A stretch of 64,000 bases of DNA from Anaerohalosphaeraceae bacterium (GCA_035378985.1 DAOSUR010000004.1:1-64000); one strand, 5' to 3'; positions 7,991-16,482 are shown, counted from the stretch's first letter. The notes: generated by a model from the sequence alone, not told the origin. A program made the numbers and translations.

Positions 7991-9748
7991 ATGTCCGGAA
8001 AGATTCAACAATCTATCCGTTTGAGTTTCCTGCTTTTAGCGGGGTTGGTTTTTTCGGCTTTTGCGTCTGAAGAATCCTTACTGAGGGTGCCTATCCAGCC
8101 CGCTTCGTTTGCCTATTGCGGGATTCGGGATTTGCAGGAAAACGAACCGAATTTAACGGGTTCCGACGTTGCCGTTGCGGCTGTCTGCCGTTCGATGATG
8201 TATGTGAACGGACTGCCGCAGGATGATTATCGCTTGAACATGGCCCATCAGAGCCTGCGGGGGGGGCGTGTCTTTTTTGAGGACGGCTCGGATGGATTGT
8301 ACGGTCTTTCGCCTCATGAAACGGCGGTCGGGGGACTTTTAATCGGTCTGGATTTTCAGGGAAATCATCCTTTGACAGGGCCTTTTGTTTATAAAGGCGT
8401 CTGTCCGGATGCGACGGTGGAGGTTTTTGAGTTTTGGCGGTTTGTGAGCTTGACGATTTTCGGCGACAAGCCGTTTTCGGCCGATGTGCTCACGCTCAGT
8501 TTGGGGGATTTTTACGAAGATTGGTGGACGCGGGGGATTGAGCGGCTGGCCCGAAAGACGGGGGTTCTGGTGGTGGCTTCAGCGGGAAACGGGCTTCGAG
8601 TTTCAGACCGTGTATTGTATCCGGCCGGCGGGGCCAATGTTTTAGCGGTGGGAGTCGTTCAATCACAGGTAGAACCCGATGGAACACCGAGTTTGAGATT
8701 TTTCTCGTCGCCGCATCGGCAGATTTCCAGTTTCGGCCCCACGGCGGACGGCCGCAGCAAGCCGGACCTTGTGGCACCGGGACGTGCTCTCGTGCCGTCG
8801 GCGTATGATACCTCAACCTATGAAATCGCCGGTGACTACTCCAGTCTGGCTACCCCCCTGGTTTCCGGGACGGCAGCTCTGCTGTTTCAGAAGATTTATC
8901 AGACGCCGGCGATGGCGGAACGAGTCCGACCGGAAACTCGGAACTGCGTTCTGCGGGCTCTTTTATTGACCTCGGCGAGAAAGCTGCCGTGGTGGCATAA
9001 GGGACGGCCCGGGCGGGACGATGATGTTGTTGTGCCGCTGGATTGGCTGCAGGGGGCGGGGCTTCTGGATGCCAAAGAGGCCTATGCACTTTTAACGGAA
9101 GGCTCCCGTCCGGAAGAGGGGGGCTGGAAGGGCTGGGACAATCCGATTTTGAATGCAGACCATCCGGAGGCGGTTTATTCCATTTCGGTTCCGGCAGAAC
9201 AGGAACTCTATTTGACTGCTACGGCGGTTTGGAATCGTGCTTTTGAGGAGCGATTTCCGTTTCGGCCTTTGCCGGAAGAAGACGGAGATTTGCGGCTGGA
9301 ATTGTGGAGGATAGACCCCAATCAGTCGGAGAAGATTCTGGCGGACGTCAGTGATAGTCCCGTGGATACGGTTGAACATCTTTATGTCCGGCTTCCGGAA
9401 GAAGCGGCGTCGTATGAATTGGTGGTGCGGTTCAGTCAGCCGCAGGCGGCCCAGAGAAGTCAAGGACGTCCGGTCGGTTTGGCGTGGTCTGTTGGACCGG
9501 ACCGCACCCGGGACAATCCGTGGTGGTATGATTTGAACGAGGACGGTCAGATTGACCAGACAGACAAGGTCATTTATCAGATTTTTGAGAAGGAACAGTC
9601 TGAGATTTTCGGAGACTCCTCTTTGTCGGAGGTCCTCGGGCTCCGTCCTGAGCGAATCGAACTGCTGGAGCGGCAGTGGACGGATTGGCGCTCGTATTTG
9701 ACTTTGTGGGCTGCGGAAGAGGCCTCGCTGGAGCCGTCTAATCCCTGA
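7991..9748 (+). CDS. Exported subtilase-like (S8) protein, active site incomplete, dockerin-like C-terminus
   Basis: About 585 residues. A signal peptide (MSGKIQQSIRLSF, hydrophobic core, AFA cut) is followed by an S8 fold. The His motif reads SPHETAVGG (His about 109) instead of HGTHVAG, the oxyanion Asn is kept in ASAGNG (about 199), and the Ser motif reads YSSLATP (Ser about 285) instead of GTSMATP. The segment aligned with the catalytic Asp reads DVAVAAVCRS, with no Asp in place. A beta-rich region follows, then one EF-hand/dockerin-type loop DLNEDGQIDQTD near 514-525. An in-frame ATG at 7937 lies inside the promoter -10 box. It may be an inactive or altered peptidase; binding or scaffold roles are possible. 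Confidence 0.82.
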   Translation: MSGKIQQSIRLSFLLLAGLVFSAFASEESLLRVPIQPASFAYCGIRDLQENEPNLTGSDVAVAAVCRSMMYVNGLPQDDYRLNMAHQSLRGGRVFFEDGSDGLYGLSPHETAVGGLLIGLDFQGNHPLTGPFVYKGVCPDATVEVFEFWRFVSLTIFGDKPFSADVLTLSLGDFYEDWWTRGIERLARKTGVLVVASAGNGLRVSDRVLYPAGGANVLAVGVVQSQVEPDGTPSLRFFSSPHRQISSFGPTADGRSKPDLVAPGRALVPSAYDTSTYEIAGDYSSLATPLVSGTAALLFQKIYQTPAMAERVRPETRNCVLRALLLTSARKLPWWHKGRPGRDDDVVVPLDWLQGAGLLDAKEAYALLTEGSRPEEGGWKGWDNPILNADHPEAVYSISVPAEQELYLTATAVWNRAFEERFPFRPLPEEDGDLRLELWRIDPNQSEKILADVSDSPVDTVEHLYVRLPEEAASYELVVRFSQPQAAQRSQGRPVGLAWSVGPDRTRDNPWWYDLNEDGQIDQTDKVIYQIFEKEQSEIFGDSSLSEVLGLRPERIELLERQWTDWRSYLTLWAAEEASLEPSNP

Positions 9749-10598
9749 AACGAATGCTGAGGGTTTGATAAATCAGCTTGGCCGCCAGGAAATCGCAGGC
9801 CCACAAATGTTCTCGCGGACAAAGTTCGACCACATCCAGTCCAATTACGTTCCGGTTTTTGCAGACCTGTTCGATTAAGGAAATGACGTCATACCATCCC
9901 AGACCGCCCGGTTCGGGAGTGCCGGTAGCGGGCATCAGGGACGGGTCAAAAACATCCAGGTCGATAGTCAGATAGACATTGTCCGTCAGCAAAGAAAGCA
10001 GGGCATCCATCCAGCGCCGCTGCGGATCGGCGGCAATTTGATGAGCAAAGAAGACTCTGGTTTTGTCCAAAGCCGGTTTTTCGCAGGAGTCCATGCTTCG
10101 GATGCCTGCCTGAACGATCGGGCACAGTTCTCTGGCTCGAGCCATCACACAGGCATGATTGTAGATGGACCCTTCGTACTTTTCGCGGGTGTCGGCGTGG
10201 GCATCCAGCTGCAGAACGGTCAGGTTGGAGAACGTTTGAGCGGCGGCCTGAAATGCGCCGATGGAAACAGAATGTTCCCCGCCTAAAACAACCGGAAATT
10301 TGCCCTTTTGAAAATAGCCGAGCATTCTTCGGCGAACCTGTTCGACCATTTCCTCGGGGGTTGGACAATCCTGAACAGGCGCATCCGTGGCAATTCCTTT
10401 GCGGAAGACCTCCGAGTCGGTAAGGATGTCGTAAAACTCCAGATTTTTCGATGCCTTTAAAATCGCTTCAGGTCCCTTGTCGGCTCCTTTTATCCACGTG
10501 CTGGTTTGGTCATACGGAACCGGCAGGATGACGATTTGAGCAGTCCGGAAATCGGTAAAGCGAGGTTCGAAATCTCCAAAGGAGAAACCATTTGTCAT
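9738..10598 (-). CDS. speB: Agmatinase
   Basis: Hydrolyses agmatine to putrescine and urea. The 286-residue ureohydrolase carries the dimanganese motifs GGEHSVS (about residue 105), DAHADTR (about 133) and DLDVFDP (about 217). It lies directly downstream of the pyruvoyl arginine decarboxylase on the same strand, so both steps from arginine to putrescine are adjacent. Its 3' end overlaps the convergent subtilase gene by 11 bases. A strong hairpin in the 80-base gap from the upstream gene suggests lower or separately set expression. Confidence 0.94.
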   Translation of the reverse strand: MTNGFSFGDFEPRFTDFRTAQIVILPVPYDQTSTWIKGADKGPEAILKASKNLEFYDILTDSEVFRKGIATDAPVQDCPTPEEMVEQVRRRMLGYFQKGKFPVVLGGEHSVSIGAFQAAAQTFSNLTVLQLDAHADTREKYEGSIYNHACVMARARELCPIVQAGIRSMDSCEKPALDKTRVFFAHQIAADPQRRWMDALLSLLTDNVYLTIDLDVFDPSLMPATGTPEPGGLGWYDVISLIEQVCKNRNVIGLDVVELCPREHLWACDFLAAKLIYQTLSIRFRD

Positions 10599-10621
10599 TG
10601 TGGGTCTCCCGACAAGGAAAA

Positions 10622-10653
10622 AGGGATTTTTGGACGACTGCCCAAAAATCCCT
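10622..10653 (-). terminator. Hairpin terminator between arginine decarboxylase and agmatinase
   Basis: AGGGATTTTTGG (10622-10633) and CCAAAAATCCCT (10642-10653) form a perfect 12-bp stem. On the minus strand the stem is followed by TTTTTCC, so it can end or attenuate transcription from the decarboxylase gene before speB. Confidence 0.7.
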
Positions 10654-10678
10654 GATTTTTGACAAAACTGTTCCTTTT

Positions 10679-11230
10679 TTAATCAAATAGAAAGACGGCA
10701 ATGGCAACCGTAGTCGTCCAAAGGTCTTTGACACCGCGAGCGGTCTGGGTAATGTTGGTTGTTTTAATGAACAGGCCGCTGGATTTGTAGGCCTGCTCTT
10801 TTTCTGACCAAGCCTTGTCGGGATCTACTTCGTATCCGAGCGTTGTTCCGAGCATGCCGGCTGCCAGGTCTTCGGCCATATCTTCCGCTTCGCGTTTGTT
10901 CATTCCGTAGCCGTGCACTTCGCTTAAGTAGCCCCAGTTGCTCTTTTGCTTGGGGACAGCGATGCCGACGGAGGAGGCAATCAGACGGCCGTGTTCGTTG
11001 GTATCACACCGAGCCAGGACGCAGAAGCTGATGGCTCCCGGGACAAGGAGTTTGAGCCCTTCATTGCGGCTGATAATCCGGCAATAGGGAGGCAAAATGG
11101 AGGAGACCTGCACGAGATTCTGCTGGGCTACGCCCGCATCTCGAAGGGCTTCTTCGAAGGATTTTAGGCGGTATTTATGCCGGCCGACCCCTTTCGTTAA
11201 AAACATCCGCGTCGGTACAAGATTGAGCAT
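10679..11230 (-). CDS. pdaD: Pyruvoyl-dependent arginine decarboxylase
   Basis: Decarboxylates arginine to agmatine for polyamine synthesis. The 183-residue proenzyme has the self-cleavage site QVSSILPP; cleavage between Ser43 and Ser44 would give the pyruvoyl group on the new N-terminus, as shown for the Methanocaldococcus enzyme. GAISFCVLA and the GYLSEVHGYG active-site segment are intact. AGGAGA precedes the ATG. This is the archaeal/chlamydial type of enzyme rather than the pyridoxal type (SpeA). The next gene is agmatinase. Confidence 0.93.
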   Translation of the reverse strand: MLNLVPTRMFLTKGVGRHKYRLKSFEEALRDAGVAQQNLVQVSSILPPYCRIISRNEGLKLLVPGAISFCVLARCDTNEHGRLIASSVGIAVPKQKSNWGYLSEVHGYGMNKREAEDMAEDLAAGMLGTTLGYEVDPDKAWSEKEQAYKSSGLFIKTTNITQTARGVKDLWTTTVAIAVFLFD

Positions 11231-11545
11231 TCCCGTACTCTCCTGGAAAAGAGGTTCTTCTTATTTGTCATATTCTTATGGTAACGGAGAAATTTTATCC
11301 CCCTTCAGGAGGGGGGCAAGAAAAAATTTGAAAAATTCATCCAGAAACCCAGAAAGCGGACTTATTCAGGAGACAATAAGCCGAAAAAAAAGACCGGATG
11401 TTGAGATAAAGAAGTTTTTTAGAATATCCGTTGCGATTTACAAAGAACATTCTATAATTTCACGCCGTTTCTTTCTGAAGAAAGATCGAAAAGATGGAAA
11501 TTAGCAGGAGCAGACCTGCCGTTTAGCAATATGAGGAAGGAATCT
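11231..11545. other. Divergent intergenic region pdaD / dksA-like
   Basis: About 315 bases. It holds the dksA-like promoter (11431-11458) and, near 11293-11310, a C5/G5 inverted repeat (CCCCCT, AGGGGG) that would lie in the pdaD leader. No small gene with a credible ribosome site was found. Confidence 0.5.
11431..11458 (+). promoter_or_regulatory. Promoter for the DksA-like gene
   Basis: TTGCGA (11431-11436) and a perfect TATAAT (11453-11458) are 16 bases apart, about 85 bases upstream of the start codon. Confidence 0.7.
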
Positions 11546-12091
11546 ATGGGAAAGAAAAAGGCGAAAAAATTAAGCGAGCGCGAACTGGAACGATATAAGC
11601 AGCTGCTGCTGGAGAAGCAGAAGGAAGTCTTGGCGGACCTGCAAAGTATTGAACAGAATATGTTCCAGGACGGGGGGGAGATTTCGAGCATGCCGGTTCA
11701 TCTGGCGGACATCGGAACGGATAATTTTGAACAGGAGTTCAGTTTGGAGCTGATGGAGGAAGCCAAACGAACTCTGCATGAGATTCAACTGGCTCTCAAT
11801 CGAATCGAAGAAGGCACTTTCGGCATTTGTGAAGGATTGGGAATTCCGATTGAGAAGGAGCGGCTGGATGCAATTCCCTGGACTCGGTACAGTCTGGAAT
11901 ACGCCCGCCAGAAAGAGAAGGAAAATGGTCCCGGTTTCATCAAACGCCGACCGATTGACATTGAACGAGACAGTGAATTTGAGGATGAGGATGTTCAGGA
12001 AGAGGAGGTGGAGGCCTTTGATGAAGATGTGGAGATGGAATCCCTGGAGGATGCCGAAGAGCCGGAGGAACTGGATGAAGAATTTGAGTAA
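11546..12091 (+). CDS. DksA/TraR-family protein lacking most zinc cysteines
   Basis: A 181-residue protein with a basic N-terminus, a long coiled-coil (about residues 8-95) and the DksA C-terminal globular motif, here GTFGICEGLGIP and then DAIPWTRYSLEYARQ. Standard DksA binds zinc with four cysteines; only the first remains. Some family members are known to work with fewer. The last 45 residues are almost entirely Glu/Asp. DksA proteins enter the RNA polymerase secondary channel and, often with ppGpp, tune rRNA and amino acid promoters. AGGAAGG fixes the start at 11546. Confidence 0.88.
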   Translation: MGKKKAKKLSERELERYKQLLLEKQKEVLADLQSIEQNMFQDGGEISSMPVHLADIGTDNFEQEFSLELMEEAKRTLHEIQLALNRIEEGTFGICEGLGIPIEKERLDAIPWTRYSLEYARQKEKENGPGFIKRRPIDIERDSEFEDEDVQEEEVEAFDEDVEMESLEDAEEPEELDEEFE

Positions 12092-12110
12092 GCGGTTTTT
12101 CTCCGCTCGG

Positions 12111-14918
12111 TCAGGGTAAGGGGGGGGCTGCCGGCAGACCGATGCAGGTCATGGGGGCGAGGGATTCGAGGGACGGCTTAAGAGCCCCTGCGTCCCCGAC
12201 GACAACAAGAATCATCTGCTCAGGTCTAATCGTTTTTCTCGCCAATGCCAGGCAATCCTCTGCAGAGGCCGTCCGGATGGTTTCAAAGAGCCGATCGAGG
12301 TAGTCGCGGCCGAGATTTTGAGACTCCATCAGCCAAAGGTCTTCGGCAATCTGCTGAGGGGTTTCTCTTCGAAGCAGGAAGGTTCCGGCAATATAGGTTT
12401 TGGTATCCTGCAGTTCATCGGGAGTTGGCGGACGGGTTCGAAGGTCCTCAATCAGGTCAAAAATGGTTTGGATTGTCTGCTGGACAGCATCGTTTTTGGT
12501 AAAGGTTTGAATCGTAAACATTCCTGCCTGATTGTAAGCGAGGTACGTACTCCAGATGCTGTAAGTCAATCCTTTTTCAACCCGCACAACCTGATTCAGA
12601 CGGCTGTTAAAAGAGCCGCCGAAATAGCTGCCGACAATTCGGCTGATGAAGTAGTCGGGCTGGTCATGCCGGGTAATGCCGAGCTGGCCGATGCGGATTT
12701 GTGCCTGAGAGCTCCCCGGCAGATGAACCAGATACAGATGCTGCGGAGACATCGGCCGGATGTGGGGCAGGGTGATATCCGGAAGAGGAGAAGGATTTTT
12801 CCATCTTTCCAAATGAGTTTGGGCGAGGGCGAAGGCCTTTTCCGGACGGATGTCTCCGGCAAAAATAAGAACGGCTTTTTCGGGACGAGCATATTGTTTC
12901 CAAAAGCCGAGCAAATCCTGGGGGTTCAGACGGTTCAAATCTTCGGTTTGTCCTTCCGGTGTTCGTGCATAAGGATGGTTCCCGAATAATTCTTTTTGGA
13001 GCTGCCGGTCGGCTATGTAATCAGGGGATTGTTCGCGAACCGATAAGGAGGCGATTTGCCGGCGGCGAAGTTTTTCAAATTCGTTTGGATCAAAGGACGG
13101 ATTTTGAACAACCTCGGCCAGCAGCCGGACGGCATCTTCTGTATGCTGGGAAAGACAGTTCAGGGACACAATGCCGTCGTCCAGGGAGGCCTGTCCGGAC
13201 AGAGTGATGGCGCGGCGTTCGAGCTCTTCGGCCAGTTCCGCTTCGGTATAATGGAGCGTGCCCTTGGTGAGCATGGCAAATGCCATCGAGGCCGAGGCCG
13301 GTTTGCTTTCACACCAGCTTCCGTAAGGCAGACCGAGCATGATGCTCAGGAAAGGCACTTCGTGATTGGGCACCACCAGAATTTTCAGGCCGTTGTCAAG
13401 AATACGCTCCTCGTAGTGAGGCGTGAGCCGCACCGGCTGGATGGGCTTGAGCGGGGGTGTCTGGGGAAAATACGACGGTCGTTTTTCTCCAGAGCGTCCG
13501 GGGGGCGGAGATGTTTCCTCCCGCAGAGCCGTCAAGGGAGCCAGTTCGTCATCTTTTTTGCCGAGTTGGTTCTGAAGAACACGGACCGTTAATTGACGCG
13601 ATTCTGTCAAATAGGTTTCGGCGACGCGGCGGATATCCTCGGCTGTTACGGCCTGAATCCGGCGCAGGGTGTCATTGGCCCTGGACGTATCGCCGAGGAT
13701 CATAGAAGCTGTTCCGAGGAGTTCGGCCTTGCTTTCGATGGTTAAGTTTTCAGCCACCACTTTTTTGAGGGTGTTGTTTCGGGCTTTTTCGAGTTCTTCC
13801 GGGCGGATGCCTTCGGAGATAATTCGCTCAAGTTCGGAACGGATGCACGCAAGAACCTGATTGGGATCACGGTTTTCATTGAGCATGCCGCCGGCGACAA
13901 AAACTCCGTCTTGTTCGAGATTGTAGGTCCAGGCCGTTGTTTGAACGGCTGTCTGGTTTTCCGCGACCAGCCGGCGGTAGAGGCGGCTGCTGCTGCCTTC
14001 ACCGAGAATGGCGGCCAGGAAATCCAGCGGCAGTTCATCCGGATGCCCGTGCGGCACCGTTCGCCAAACGATTCCGGCCAGCGGGGCGGGGGCAATTTCA
14101 TCCTCAATTGTCAGTTCTCGGGGGCCTTGGGGCATAGGTTCATGAACAGTGACTTTGGGCGGCTGGGGCCGCGGCTGAATCCAGCCGAAATACCGTTCCG
14201 CCAGCGTTTGGGCTTTTTTGTGGTTGACAGCTCCAACAATCAGCAGGACGGCGTTATTGGGGGTGTAGTACCGACTCCAAAACTGCCGCATTTCTGCGGC
14301 GCTGGCGGCCCGCAGATGGGCGATGTTGCCGATGGGAACCCAGCGGTAGGGATGTTCGGTAAAAAGAGCGGCGGCTACTTTTTTATAGACATTGCCGTAG
14401 GGTTCGTTCTCGTGCATCCGCAATTCTTCTTCGACCACTTTGCGTTCGGTGTCCACGGCATTCTGGTCAATTTTGAGAAAAGCCATCCGTTCGGCTTCCA
14501 GCCAGAGAGCCAGTTCAATCTGGTCGGCAGGCAGGGTCTGCAGATAGACAGTTTTGTCGAAGCTTGTGTAGCCGTTGGTGTGGGCTCCGACTTTCCGCAG
14601 CAGTTCGAAGTGGTCGGAGGGGCCGACTCGGTCTGTTCCCTTGAACATCATATGTTCAAACATATGGGCGAATCCCTGACGAGCGGGGTCTTCGTCTTTG
14701 GAGCCGACGTGGTACCAGACCTGAACGGTTACTATCGGGGCGGAGAAGTCTTCGAGCGTGATGACTTTCAATCCGTTGGAAAGCGTGATTTCCCGGAAAT
14801 CGAAAAGACGGTCGACGGAAGGTGCAGACTGCTTTCCCAAGAAAGCAAGGCGGCAGGAGGATAATCCGGTTGCCAATCCGGTGGCAAGCAGGGCGAACCA
14901 TACGATTTTCTTTTTCAT
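12111..14918 (-). CDS. M16 (insulinase/pitrilysin) zinc peptidase lipoprotein, tandem domains
   Basis: A 935-residue protein with a lipoprotein signal (lipobox LSSC, Cys22) and two fused M16 halves. The N-terminal half has the inverted zinc motif HMFEH (about residues 84-88) and the distal ligand segment VVEEELRMHENEPYG. The C-terminal half lacks HxxEH and is presumably the clamshell partner, as in other fused M16 proteins and in PqqL/YmxG pairs. It probably degrades peptides in the periplasm or at a membrane surface. It converges on the dksA-like gene with a 19-base gap. Confidence 0.93.
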   Translation of the reverse strand: MKKKIVWFALLATGLATGLSSCRLAFLGKQSAPSVDRLFDFREITLSNGLKVITLEDFSAPIVTVQVWYHVGSKDEDPARQGFAHMFEHMMFKGTDRVGPSDHFELLRKVGAHTNGYTSFDKTVYLQTLPADQIELALWLEAERMAFLKIDQNAVDTERKVVEEELRMHENEPYGNVYKKVAAALFTEHPYRWVPIGNIAHLRAASAAEMRQFWSRYYTPNNAVLLIVGAVNHKKAQTLAERYFGWIQPRPQPPKVTVHEPMPQGPRELTIEDEIAPAPLAGIVWRTVPHGHPDELPLDFLAAILGEGSSSRLYRRLVAENQTAVQTTAWTYNLEQDGVFVAGGMLNENRDPNQVLACIRSELERIISEGIRPEELEKARNNTLKKVVAENLTIESKAELLGTASMILGDTSRANDTLRRIQAVTAEDIRRVAETYLTESRQLTVRVLQNQLGKKDDELAPLTALREETSPPPGRSGEKRPSYFPQTPPLKPIQPVRLTPHYEERILDNGLKILVVPNHEVPFLSIMLGLPYGSWCESKPASASMAFAMLTKGTLHYTEAELAEELERRAITLSGQASLDDGIVSLNCLSQHTEDAVRLLAEVVQNPSFDPNEFEKLRRRQIASLSVREQSPDYIADRQLQKELFGNHPYARTPEGQTEDLNRLNPQDLLGFWKQYARPEKAVLIFAGDIRPEKAFALAQTHLERWKNPSPLPDITLPHIRPMSPQHLYLVHLPGSSQAQIRIGQLGITRHDQPDYFISRIVGSYFGGSFNSRLNQVVRVEKGLTYSIWSTYLAYNQAGMFTIQTFTKNDAVQQTIQTIFDLIEDLRTRPPTPDELQDTKTYIAGTFLLRRETPQQIAEDLWLMESQNLGRDYLDRLFETIRTASAEDCLALARKTIRPEQMILVVVGDAGALKPSLESLAPMTCIGLPAAPPLP

Positions 14919-14951
14919 TTTCTATCCTTCCGATGGATATCAGTCTGTCCG

Positions 14952-14993
14952 CTTATATCCGATTTTCTTCCGCCGGTCAAGTTGACAATTGTC
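14952..14993 (-). promoter_or_regulatory. M16 peptidase promoter with adjacent palindrome
   Basis: On the minus strand TTGACC (14975-14980) and TATAAG (14952-14957) are 17 bases apart. Directly upstream of the -35 box lies the palindrome GACAATTGTC (14984-14993) and a further GACAA half-site at 14996-15000, a plausible regulator site. Confidence 0.6.
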
Positions 14994-15010
14994 CTGACAA
15001 CGGCGCATGA

Positions 15011-15040
15011 AAAAACCGGATAGAGGACTATCCGGTTTTT
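15011..15040. terminator. Bidirectional terminator downstream of fliS
   Basis: AAAAACCGGATAG (15011-15023) and CTATCCGGTTTTT (15028-15040) form a 13-bp stem with an AGGA loop and T runs on both strands. On the minus strand it ends the fliC-fliS transcript. Confidence 0.88.
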
Positions 15041-15071
15041 GTTGGAAATGTTTCAGGGCTGTGAGAGATTG

Positions 15072-15431
15072 TCAGGAGCAGACTTTTCGCCATGCCGAGG
15101 CGAGGTCTTCAAGAATGTGAATGCTTTTGTCGAGCATTTCTGTATTGTTCTGGATTCCGGCCTGGCCGATATACCGCCAGAGGAAGTTGTAGAGACCGCG
15201 GAGGTTTTGAGCCAGAGAGCCCCCTTGTTCGAGATTGAGGGACTGGTTCAATTCAAAAATGATGTCACGCGCTTTGGCCAGCGAGGCGGCTTTTTGAGTG
15301 AAGTTTCCGTTTTGAATGGCTGTTCGTGCCTGGTGGAGGAAACGAATGGCTCCTTCATAGAGCAGAACGATCAATCGTCCTTTGTTCTGAGTTGTTACGG
15401 CGGTTTCCTGATAGATTTCGGTGATGCTCAT
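15072..15431 (-). CDS. fliS: Flagellar export chaperone FliS
   Basis: A 119-residue all-helical chaperone that binds the C-terminus of flagellin and stops it polymerising in the cytoplasm. Family signs are IYQETAVTTQNKGRLIVLLYEGAIRFL at the N-terminus, the ARDIIFELNQSLN helix, and the FLWRYIGQAGIQNN segment. GAGGAGA precedes the ATG. It lies 119 bases downstream of fliC and is probably cotranscribed with it. Confidence 0.95.
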   Translation of the reverse strand: MSITEIYQETAVTTQNKGRLIVLLYEGAIRFLHQARTAIQNGNFTQKAASLAKARDIIFELNQSLNLEQGGSLAQNLRGLYNFLWRYIGQAGIQNNTEMLDKSIHILEDLASAWRKVCS

Positions 15432-15489
15432 AGGAATCTCCTCAGCTGTTTCTGCAGCTTGTTTTTGCGGTTAGTGCTTTCTACCATGC

Positions 15490-15525
15490 CGGCCGACAGG
15501 GTCCGGATCAAAACCCTGTCGGCCG
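15490..15525 (-). promoter_or_regulatory. Intercistronic hairpin between fliC and fliS
   Basis: CGGCCGACAGGGT (15490-15502) and ACCCTGTCGGCCG (15513-15525) form a perfect 13-bp stem with a 10-base loop. Outer arms TACCATG (15482-15488) and CATGGTA (15531-15537) can extend it. No T run follows, so it looks like an RNA-stabilising or processing element rather than a terminator. Confidence 0.65.
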
Positions 15526-15550
15526 CTCATCATGGTAAGAAGCTCCCATA

Positions 15551-16372
15551 TTATCCGCGCAGCAGGGTCAGTGCCATTTGGGGCATCGTGTTCGCCTGGG
15601 CCAGCATCGCCACACCGGCCTGTGCCAGCACCTGGTTGCAAGTGAGGGCCGCCATTTCTGTGGCCACATCCACGTCCGAGATTCGCGATTCAGCGGCCAT
15701 CAGGTTTTCGGCCTGAATGTTGAGCACTTCATTGGTGCTTTCGAGTCGGTTCATCATATAACCGAAGCTGGCTCGGGCGCTGTCTTTTCGCTGGATGGCT
15801 TCGTTGACCAGAACCAGGGCCTGCTGGGCATTTGTTCCGTCGGCTCCGGCAATGGTAATTGTGGCGCTGTCAATGAGGTTTGACGGACGCACATCGACGG
15901 AAGTGACCTGAATATACGAGTTGACGCCGAAATGGATGCTGTTGGTGCCGGTGGCACTGTTGAGCATATTGATGCTGTTGAATTCGGTGGTGGTGGCGAT
16001 TCGCTGGATTTCGGCGATCATCTGCTGGAACTCATTGTTCATGATATTCCGCTGCTGTTCCGAATAGGAGCCCGTGGCGGCCTGTTCCGCCAGTTCTTTC
16101 ATACGGATAAGGACGGCGTCAATCGAGCCCATTGCTCCTTCCATCGTCTGGAGCATGCTGATGGCGTCCATCGCATTTCGGGACCCCTGTTTGATGACGG
16201 CGATGTCCGCCCGCATCAATTCTCGGACAGCCAGTCCAGCTGCATCGTCCTTGGCACTGTTGATCCGCAGGCCGGAGGAAAGACGTTCGACGGACCGGGC
16301 GAGGGCATCGTAGCTTTTGCCCAGATGTCTTGCCGCGCTTTCCGCCATCAAGTTGTTTTTAATTGCTAACAT
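15551..16372 (-). CDS. fliC: Flagellin
   Basis: A 273-residue minimal flagellin. The conserved N-terminal D0/D1 (NNLMAESAARHLGKSY, RLSSGLRINSAKDDAAGLAV) and C-terminal D1/D0 (ESRISDVDVATEMAALTCNQVLAQAGVAMLAQAN, ending LLRG) are joined by only a short beta segment; the variable D2/D3 domains are absent. One cysteine in the C-terminal helix is unusual for flagellins. AAGGAG precedes the ATG. Expression is predicted to depend on sigma-28. Confidence 0.96.
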   Translation of the reverse strand: MLAIKNNLMAESAARHLGKSYDALARSVERLSSGLRINSAKDDAAGLAVRELMRADIAVIKQGSRNAMDAISMLQTMEGAMGSIDAVLIRMKELAEQAATGSYSEQQRNIMNNEFQQMIAEIQRIATTTEFNSINMLNSATGTNSIHFGVNSYIQVTSVDVRPSNLIDSATITIAGADGTNAQQALVLVNEAIQRKDSARASFGYMMNRLESTNEVLNIQAENLMAAESRISDVDVATEMAALTCNQVLAQAGVAMLAQANTMPQMALTLLRG

Positions 16373-16455
16373 GGGTACTTCTCCTTACCAGATTTTTGAG
16401 TTGTGCTCTGACAATCTCCTATAAAGAGTTCATTTTTTTGCTTACGACAAAGGTA

Positions 16456-16482
16456 TTATCGGAGACTTTTCGAGCTTCTTTA
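16456..16482 (-). promoter_or_regulatory. Sigma-28 (FliA) promoter for fliC
   Basis: On the minus strand TAAAGAAG (16475-16482), 11 bases, then TCCGATAA (16456-16463). The E. coli FliA consensus is TAAAGTTT-N11-GCCGATAA, so spacing is exact and the -10 box differs at one base. It lies about 85 bases upstream of the fliC start. Confidence 0.8.
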
